Shown here: one piece after another, positions 6,214-11,515 of the stretch | How the letters are laid out: the number at the start of each line of letters is the position of its first letter | How positions within the stretch are numbered: the stretch's first letter is position 1 | From: CAZCDM01 sp964497475 | GTDB taxonomy: Bacteria > Planctomycetota > Phycisphaerae > SM23-33 | Direction: 5' to 3' | Assembly (NCBI GenBank): GCA_964497475.1 | Contig: CAZCDM010000073.1 | Span: forward strand, 1-11,515 | Length of the DNA: 11,515 bases | Program-made: the position numbers and the translations under genes | The notes under the pieces: model-generated | What the model was told of the DNA's origin: nothing | What the model saw: only the letters and a program-made list of their open reading frames with translations | The model's database searches: none

Positions 6214-8445
6214 ATGCCCGCCGACGCCAGACAACGCATCGCCCAGCTCCGCGAGGAAATCCGCCACCACGATCGGCTGTACTACGTCGAGGCCCGGCAG
6301 GAAATTTCCGACCGCCAGTACGACGCGCTGCTCCGCGAGCTGCGCGACCTCGAACAGGCCCACCCCGAGCTTATCAGCGACGACTCGCCCACCCAGCGCG
6401 TGGCCGGTGAGCCCATCGAGGGCTTTCGCACCGTTGCCCACGCCGTGGGGATGCTCAGCATCGAGAACACCTACGACCGGGCCGAGATCGACGAGTTCGA
6501 CGCCCGCGTCGCCAAAGCCCTTGGCCATCGGGACTACACCTACCTCGTCGATCCGAAGGTTGACGGCGTGGCGGTGAGCCTGCGGTATGAAAAGCGGATG
6601 CTCGTGCTGGCTGTGACGCGCGGCGACGGCAAGCAGGGCGACGACGTGACCAGCAACGTCCGGACGATCCGCTCGATTCCGCTGAACCTCGGCCGGGCCG
6701 ACGTGCCCGACGTGCTGGAGATTCGCGGAGAAATCTACTGGCCTCGTAGTCGCTTCGTGGAATACAACCGCACGCGCATCAGTCAGGGACTCGAGCCGCT
6801 GGCCAATCCGCGTAACGGCACGGCCGGCACGCTCAAGCAGCTTGACCCGCGCATCGCCGCCGAGCGGGGACTGGCATTTCTGGCCCATGGCTTCGGGGAG
6901 ATGTCCGAGCTGCCCGGCGAGACGGCCATGGAGATCACCGAGATGCTCCGCGTCTGTGGCGTTCGGGTCGATCGGCACCGGCGCGTGTGCGGATCGATCG
7001 ACGATGTCTGGCAGGCCATTACCGACTGGCAGGACCGCCGTGCCGACGTGGACTACGAAACCGACGGCATGGTGGTGAAGGTCAACGAGCTGGCCCTGCG
7101 CGATCAGCTCGGCGCGACGAGCAAATACCCCCGCTGGTGCATCGCCTACAAGTACGAGACCGACCGGGCCAAAACGATCCTTCGCGACGTGAGTTTTCAG
7201 GTCGGCCGGACCGGCGTGGTCACGCCCGTGGCCCACTTCGATCCCGTGCCCCTCGGCGGAACGACCGTCTCCAACGCCAGCCTGCACAACTTTGATAACG
7301 TCGCCAACCTCTATGACGGCCACGGCCGGCGGACCGGCAAGGATGTACGCATCGGTGATACCGTTGTCGTGGAAAAGGCCGGTGAAATCATCCCCCAGAT
7401 TGTCGACGTCGACCTGCCGGCCCGGCCTCGCACAGCCACGCCCATCTCCCCGCCGGCAACCTGCCCCTGCGATCGCAAAGCCCCGCTGCAATGGCGTCCC
7501 GTGCCGGAGGGCTACATCGCCTACCGCTGCACCAACCGCGAGTGCGAGAAGGGCTTTCGGCGGCAGACCGCCCGCAACCTGCCCGAGGCGTGCAACAAGT
7601 GCAGCCAGCCCGTCGAGCAGGTCGATCACATGGTCGAGCTGCTCTGCGCCCAGCCCGACTGCCCGCAGCGCGCCCGCGAGGGCATCATCTACTACGCCGG
7701 GCGGAATCAGATGGACATCGAGAGCCTCGGCCCGGAGGTCGCCACGCAGCTCATCGAGGCCGACCTGGTCAGTCACGTCGCCGATCTCTATCGCCTGACG
7801 GCCCGCGACCTGACGCCGCTGGAGGGCTTTGCCGAGACCTCCGCGAAGAATCTCATCGACGGCATCGAGGCCAGTAAGCATCGTGGCCTGGCGCGGGTGC
7901 TGGTGGCCTTGGGCATTCCGCACGTCGGCAGCCGGGCTGCGAGTATTTTCGCCCGGACGTATGGCGATATCGACGCGATGCAGCAGGCGTCGATCGAGGA
8001 GTTCACCGCACTGGAAGGCATCGGCCCGATCATCGCCGAGAGCCTCTACGAATACCTCCACGGCCCGGTGGGCAGCGAGACGATCCGCCGCCTGGTCGAG
8101 GCCGGCGTGCAGATGACCTCGCACCAGCAGGGCCCGGCCGAGGGCGTGCTGAGCGGCAAGACGCTGGTCGTGACCGGCACGCTGAAGCAGTTGACCCGGG
8201 ACAAGGCCGTCGCCGCCATCGAAGCAGCAGGCGGACGATGCACCTCCAGCGTGTCGAGCAAGACCGACTACCTCGTCGCCGGCGCCAACGCCGGCAGCAA
8301 ACTCACCAAGGCCCAGCAGCTCGGCGTGGACGTCCTCGACGAGGAGGCCTTTCTCCGCCTGCTCGGCCAGGATGGCCAGGACGCCTCACCCGACGCGTCG
8401 GATGAGGTGGGCGGGGAATCAGGCGGCGGGTTGTTGTTTTCCTGA
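6214..8445 (+). CDS. ligA: NAD-dependent DNA ligase with an atypical central region
   Basis: Seals nicks using NAD+, joining Okazaki fragments and completing repair. At 743 residues it is longer than the usual 670 or so. Domain order: Ia with Y23/Y24 and the D33-x-x-Y36-D37 region; adenylation domain with catalytic K115 in KVDG and EIRGE near 169-173; OB fold about 325-400; Cys4 region 417-483; helix-hairpin-helix repeats about 500-625; BRCT about 645-718. Two Cys4 clusters are visible, C417/C419/C439/C444 and C460/C463/C478/C483, where one is normal. Position 113, usually Glu, is Asp. The last 25 residues are an acidic, Gly-rich tail ending in GGGLLFS. There is no ribosome site of its own; with a 5-base gap after ndk it is probably translationally coupled. 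Confidence 0.97.
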   Translation: MPADARQRIAQLREEIRHHDRLYYVEARQEISDRQYDALLRELRDLEQAHPELISDDSPTQRVAGEPIEGFRTVAHAVGMLSIENTYDRAEIDEFDARVAKALGHRDYTYLVDPKVDGVAVSLRYEKRMLVLAVTRGDGKQGDDVTSNVRTIRSIPLNLGRADVPDVLEIRGEIYWPRSRFVEYNRTRISQGLEPLANPRNGTAGTLKQLDPRIAAERGLAFLAHGFGEMSELPGETAMEITEMLRVCGVRVDRHRRVCGSIDDVWQAITDWQDRRADVDYETDGMVVKVNELALRDQLGATSKYPRWCIAYKYETDRAKTILRDVSFQVGRTGVVTPVAHFDPVPLGGTTVSNASLHNFDNVANLYDGHGRRTGKDVRIGDTVVVEKAGEIIPQIVDVDLPARPRTATPISPPATCPCDRKAPLQWRPVPEGYIAYRCTNRECEKGFRRQTARNLPEACNKCSQPVEQVDHMVELLCAQPDCPQRAREGIIYYAGRNQMDIESLGPEVATQLIEADLVSHVADLYRLTARDLTPLEGFAETSAKNLIDGIEASKHRGLARVLVALGIPHVGSRAASIFARTYGDIDAMQQASIEEFTALEGIGPIIAESLYEYLHGPVGSETIRRLVEAGVQMTSHQQGPAEGVLSGKTLVVTGTLKQLTRDKAVAAIEAAGGRCTSSVSSKTDYLVAGANAGSKLTKAQQLGVDVLDEEAFLRLLGQDGQDASPDASDEVGGESGGGLLFS

Positions 8446-8452
8446 GTGGGGG

Positions 8453-10393
8453 TCAGTCGTCTTCGGCGTCGGGGCTGTCGAGCCCGGGCATGAGGGCTTC
8501 GTACTGTTCGACGGTCGCGTCGTCGAGGCAGGCCTGGATGATCTCCCGGCCGAGCGGGTCGAGCAGGTCGCTCTGGAAGTCGGCCAATTTGCGGTGGAAG
8601 AACTCGCGGAGGATGTTCGCCCCGGTGTCGTAGGCTTCTCGGCCGATGTCATTCTGCTGTTCGACGCGGAGCAGGAACTCCGGCAGCATGGTCCCTTCGA
8701 TGGTCATGCGGTTCATGGTGTAGCCCAGCAGCGAGCAGCGGGCCGTGCCGATTTTCCCTTGGGGGAACCGGGCCGAGCCTCGGCGGGCGAGGTATTCCCG
8801 TGCGACCCACTGGGGCATGAAGCTGACCTTCCACGCGCCGACGTACTGGTTGGGGATCAGCACGAACCGGGTGCGCGTGGTCTGCTGGATCTGGCGCAGC
8901 AGCAGGTTGGCGTGGTCGATTTTCCGTCCGGTCGCGAAGGGCCAGTAGGAGCCCACGCCCTCGCTGGTCATTCCCTCGGTGTCGGTGATGGAGGGATTGG
9001 CGTGGCCGCGGGGTGCGACCAGCCGCCACAGCCAGGCCAGGGCCGGCGGAAGAATCTGCACGAACCCGAGAATGCCGTAGCTGGGATTCTCCCGCGTGCA
9101 GGGTGGCGTGCGGATGCCGAAGCTGCGCACATGCACTTCGACCTCGCGATCGACGACGCGGGGCACGTCGCGTCGCGGTACGATGACGCGCGGGTTGGGG
9201 CAGGGCGTATCGGGCGTGTCGTACTGGTGTTCCCACAGCAGGCCGGTCGAGCCGGGCGTGGCGTTCATGTTCAGGAAGATCAGTGGCTCGGGCGGGTTGA
9301 TGGTGAGCTTTTCCAGGTGCGGGTCCGTGCCGTACTGGTCGATGTGATTGACCCGCAGGAACCAGGCCTTCTCGGCATCGGAGACGACGAGCCGGCCGGG
9401 CTTCTGGTTGTCGGGGTGGGCCATGGCCATGTCGTCGGTAACCGGACAGAGCGTGCAGAACTGCTGAATCGAGAGGTAGAATTGCTCGTCGGTGACGGTG
9501 TTGTGGGCTGCGAGCAGCCGGCCGTCTTCCTCGCGGTGGGGGTGTTCGAGCATTTCGCTCTTGCCGCCGCCGCTGGCGCCCTCGTGCATGATGACGGTGT
9601 GGTTGTCGTAGGGCGTGAGGACCTCGACCGTCGAGGCGTGCAGGGTGGTCCACTCTTCCTGTTCGCCCATGGTCAGCAGCACGCCGTAGACGCCCTTTTT
9701 CGCACTCGGGCCGGGGTAGAGATTGTAGGAGAAAATCTCGTGGACGCCGTCGCGGCGGTCGTGGACGACGGCCTGCTTGCCGTCGAAGGTGGTATGGCGG
9801 AACGGCGGGGCCAGGTAGATCACCGTTTGCGTGCGGAAGGTTTCGGGGATGGCGTCGGCCGGCAGGAGCCCTTGCAGGTCGGCCAGGCCGCCGATGAAAA
9901 AGCCCGCGTTCTTCGGGGCCACGAGCAGCCCGCCCGGGCCGTCGTGGGCGTCGAAGTCCCCGGCGACAAAGAAGCTCACCGACAGATCCTGGCCGGCAAG
10001 CCAGTCGAACGTTTCCTGGCGCAGCGGGGCAAATTCTCGCCCGTACCGGTCTGCGAAGCGGACCTTGTCGGTCTGGCCGGCATCGCCGATGGTCATGCAC
10101 TCCGGGTCGCGGCGGCGCATGTAGGGCTCGGGGTAGTTCACGCTCACGCCGTTGCGCAGCTTGGCGACGGTGGCTTCGACGACGCGGCCCTGGCCGGGCA
10201 CGTCGTAGGCGACCTCGTACATGCCCTCGGATTGCCCTCCCATGGCCAGGTCGAGTATTTCCTCCCGGCTGCGGGGGAAGACCACGCTGGGGGCGGCCTC
10301 GATGAGCGACTTGACCTCGGCCGGGATCGCCAGCGAGGCCCAGTTCTTCGTCGCGTCGATGATGGGGATGTCATTTTCTCGAGATGGGGACAT
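8453..10393 (-). CDS. DUF4914-like protein with PEPCK/HPr-kinase-type P-loop
   Basis: A 646-residue, apparently soluble protein. From memory it resembles the uncharacterised DUF4914 family, whose members are of about this size. The clearest motif is a P-loop, GASGGGKS, at residues 272-279 followed by EM. This matches the GxSGxGKSE style of HPr kinase and the P-loop of PEP carboxykinase, which are structurally related. Other segments that look conserved are IFLNMNATPGSTGLLWEH (about 372-389) and ITDTEGMTSEGVGSYWPFATGR (about 469-490). The ATP or GTP dependence and the substrate are unknown. The start at 10393 is chosen because AAGGAA at 10406-10401 sits 7 bases before it; the frame is open to 10612 but that stretch covers the divergent promoter region. 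It is convergent with ligA with 7 bases between stop codons, and divergent from a glycoside hydrolase. Confidence 0.88.
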   Translation of the reverse strand: MSPSRENDIPIIDATKNWASLAIPAEVKSLIEAAPSVVFPRSREEILDLAMGGQSEGMYEVAYDVPGQGRVVEATVAKLRNGVSVNYPEPYMRRRDPECMTIGDAGQTDKVRFADRYGREFAPLRQETFDWLAGQDLSVSFFVAGDFDAHDGPGGLLVAPKNAGFFIGGLADLQGLLPADAIPETFRTQTVIYLAPPFRHTTFDGKQAVVHDRRDGVHEIFSYNLYPGPSAKKGVYGVLLTMGEQEEWTTLHASTVEVLTPYDNHTVIMHEGASGGGKSEMLEHPHREEDGRLLAAHNTVTDEQFYLSIQQFCTLCPVTDDMAMAHPDNQKPGRLVVSDAEKAWFLRVNHIDQYGTDPHLEKLTINPPEPLIFLNMNATPGSTGLLWEHQYDTPDTPCPNPRVIVPRRDVPRVVDREVEVHVRSFGIRTPPCTRENPSYGILGFVQILPPALAWLWRLVAPRGHANPSITDTEGMTSEGVGSYWPFATGRKIDHANLLLRQIQQTTRTRFVLIPNQYVGAWKVSFMPQWVAREYLARRGSARFPQGKIGTARCSLLGYTMNRMTIEGTMLPEFLLRVEQQNDIGREAYDTGANILREFFHRKLADFQSDLLDPLGREIIQACLDDATVEQYEALMPGLDSPDAEDD

Positions 10394-10400
10394 GGCGTGG

Positions 10401-10406
10401 TTCCTT
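10401..10406 (-). promoter_or_regulatory. ribosome-binding site setting the DUF4914-like start
   Basis: AAGGAA on the minus strand, 7 bases upstream of the ATG at 10393-10391. It supports the 646-residue product over longer versions starting upstream. Confidence 0.6.
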
Positions 10407-10502
10407 GCGGTAAGGTAAAGCAGAGTGGTTTCGGGCGGCTCCACATCCCCCGTGGCCATCCGACTGGCGGCGTTCGGTCCGTCTGGCAGGACGTGGACCC
10501 AC

Positions 10503-10530
10503 ACCCTAGCGATTTCCTGCGACATTGCAA
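10503..10530 (-). promoter_or_regulatory. weak candidate promoter for the DUF4914-like gene
   Basis: On the minus strand TTGCAA (10530-10525) and TAGGGT (10508-10503) are 16 bases apart. The -35 is fair and the -10 is poor (3 of 6). It would leave a leader of about 100 bases. Offered only as the best match in the gap. Confidence 0.25.
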
Positions 10531-10573
10531 GCCCTTGACGCGATTTTGACACGGCGCGACAGACAGTGCGGGC

Positions 10574-10602
10574 TTGAATGAACCCCCTCCGGCCGGTATA
10601 GA
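10574..10602 (+). promoter_or_regulatory. candidate promoter for the glycoside hydrolase gene
   Basis: TTGAAT (10574-10579) and TATAGA (10597-10602, followed by T) have a 17-base spacer. This is among the best sigma-70-like matches in the window. The predicted start is near 10609, with a leader of about 52 bases. No strong Shine-Dalgarno site precedes the ATG at 10661; GAAAG at 10650-10654 is the nearest purine run. Confidence 0.5.
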
Positions 10603-10660
10603 TTGGGGGCATTGGTCGGGGTTACCCGGCCGCTATCGCACTCTAAATTGAAAGCGCCCC

Positions 10661-11482
10661 ATGCCTCGCAAACAATCCTCCTTTTCAGAGACATTTTCCA
10701 ACCCGCCGGCTCTGTATCGCGGCAAGCCCTTCTGGGCGTGGAACGGCCAACTCGACCCCGACGAACTCCGCCGGCAGGTGCGGATCATGCACCGCATGGG
10801 GCTGGGCGGGTTCTTCATGCATTCGCGAGTGGGCTTGGCCACGCCGTACCTCTCGGAAGAATGGTTCGAGTGCATCGGCGCGTGCATTGATGAGGCCGAG
10901 AAGCTCGACATGGAGGCGTGGCTGTACGATGAAGACCGCTGGCCCAGCGGCCCGGCCGGCGGGCTGGTCACGCAGGACCCGCGATTCCGCATGCGGAGCC
11001 TGGCCTGTGATGTTACGCAGCGACCGGCCGAACTGAAATGGGACAAGGACGTGCTGGCCGCTTTCACCGCCGAGCTGGACGGCACGGTTGCGACGAACTG
11101 CAGCCGCATCGCCCGCGGCAAACGGCCTAAGCTCCAGGCCGGCCAGAGTCTGCTGATCTTCCGCGTGGTGCTCGCCCCGCTGAGCGACTGGTACAACGGC
11201 TATACCTACCTCGATGTGCTGAACCCCCAGGCCGTCGCGAAGTTCATCGAGGTCACGCACGAGGCCTACCGCCAGCGTTGCGGCGAGGCCTTCGGCAAGG
11301 TCGTGCCCGGCATCTTCACTGACGAGCCGAACCACGGCGGCAAGTTCGTATCCCTGCAGCACAGCAACCAGCCGGACACGCTGCCCTGGACCGGCGCGCT
11401 ACCGAAGGTGTTCCGCCAGCGGTACGGCTACGACCTGCTCGCCCGCCTGCCGGAGCTGTACTACCCGGGATTTCCCAGATAG
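10661..11482 (+). CDS. GH106-like glycoside hydrolase, N-terminal part (interrupted or partial)
   Basis: The 273 residues match, from memory, the N-terminal barrel region of large bacterial glycoside hydrolases related to GH106 (alpha-L-rhamnosidase-like). Signature stretches are GKPFWAWNGQLDPDELRRQV (21-40), MGLGGFFMHSRVGL (46-59), WLYDEDRWPSGPAGG (87-101) and GIFTDEPN (217-224), where E222 is a candidate catalytic residue. Such proteins are normally 700 or more residues. Here the frame ends at 11482 with no C-terminal domains, and coding-like sequence seems to continue in another frame to the window edge. There is no signal peptide: the N-terminus is polar (MPRKQSSFSETF), pointing to cytoplasmic action on imported sugars if the start is right. 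It is divergent from the DUF4914-like gene. Specificity cannot be told, and GH106 membership is less certain than the hydrolase fold. Confidence 0.75.
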   Translation: MPRKQSSFSETFSNPPALYRGKPFWAWNGQLDPDELRRQVRIMHRMGLGGFFMHSRVGLATPYLSEEWFECIGACIDEAEKLDMEAWLYDEDRWPSGPAGGLVTQDPRFRMRSLACDVTQRPAELKWDKDVLAAFTAELDGTVATNCSRIARGKRPKLQAGQSLLIFRVVLAPLSDWYNGYTYLDVLNPQAVAKFIEVTHEAYRQRCGEAFGKVVPGIFTDEPNHGGKFVSLQHSNQPDTLPWTGALPKVFRQRYGYDLLARLPELYYPGFPR

Positions 11483-11515
11483 CCTTGCCCAACTCCGCCG
11501 TTGAGCGATCTGACT
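11470..11515 (+). other. possible frame-shifted continuation of the glycoside hydrolase
   Basis: From 11470 a different plus-strand frame reads ISQIALPNSAVERSD and is open to the window end, while the gene's own frame stops at 11480-11482. The RSD at its end is a possible match to the R-Y-D that relatives carry shortly after this point, recalled from memory. One missing base in the CCCGGG run at 11464-11469 would join the frames. Confidence 0.35.

Noticed and set aside
6061..8124. Long open minus-strand frame opposite ndk and ligA (about 687 codons)
   Set aside because: It mirrors the reading phase of ligA, shows no family motifs and crosses the ndk-ligA junction. It is a GC-bias shadow.
8372..10549. 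Long open plus-strand frame opposite the DUF4914-like gene (about 725 codons)
   Set aside because: No family motifs. It overlaps the end of ligA and the divergent promoter region, while the minus-strand product has a clear P-loop and a ribosome site.
10394..10612. 73-residue N-terminal extension of the DUF4914-like protein
   Set aside because: It would cover the divergent promoter region and has no ribosome site at its start. The ATG at 10393 has one and gives the family's usual length.
1..11515. Sigma-54 (-24/-12) promoters in the non-coding gaps
   Set aside because: The nearest resemblance, TGGCGC at 5656-5661 ahead of ndk, does not have the GC dinucleotide at the right spacing. No convincing site was found, so the regulator's targets probably lie elsewhere.
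1..11515. CRISPR arrays, insertion sequences, tRNA or rRNA genes
   Set aside because: Looked for by eye on both strands; no regularly spaced repeats, transposase motifs or cloverleaf-like stretches were seen in the gaps.

Overview
The window is GC-rich and carries bacterial housekeeping genes next to a two-component pair and a carbohydrate-related locus. GC-rich codon use, a GH106-like glycoside hydrolase, a DUF4914-like protein and a free-standing NtrB/NtrC-type pair together suggest Planctomycetota, perhaps Phycisphaerae. This placement is inference from gene content, not from a marker phylogeny. No mobile element, CRISPR array, tRNA or rRNA was seen.

Left block (minus strand, transcribed from about 5555 towards 1): rpsO (S15), pnp (PNPase), a sensorless soluble histidine kinase, a small zinc-ribbon protein with two membrane segments, and a sigma-54-type response regulator. 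rpsO-pnp is the classical translation/RNA-decay pair. A strong intrinsic terminator separates pnp from the kinase gene, and a second promoter probably drives the zinc-ribbon/regulator pair. These two genes overlap by four bases. The kinase has no sensor domain, so the small membrane protein between kinase and regulator is a reasonable candidate for a third component.

Middle block (plus strand): ndk and ligA, 5 bases apart and probably one transcript, starting from a divergent intergenic region shared with rpsO. LigA has an unusual central region with two Cys4 clusters where one is normal, an Asp in place of the usual Glu of the nucleotidyl-transferase motif, and a C-terminal tail ending in a clamp-motif-like peptide.

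Right block: a DUF4914-like protein with a PEPCK/HPr-kinase-type P-loop (minus strand, convergent with ligA with only 7 bases between stop codons). Divergent from it is the N-terminal part of a GH106-like glycoside hydrolase on the plus strand. Its frame closes 33 bases before the window end, while another frame stays open to the edge, which suggests a frameshift or an assembly error.

Very long open frames on the opposite strand of pnp, ligA, the DUF4914-like gene and the regulator are GC-bias shadows and are not annotated.
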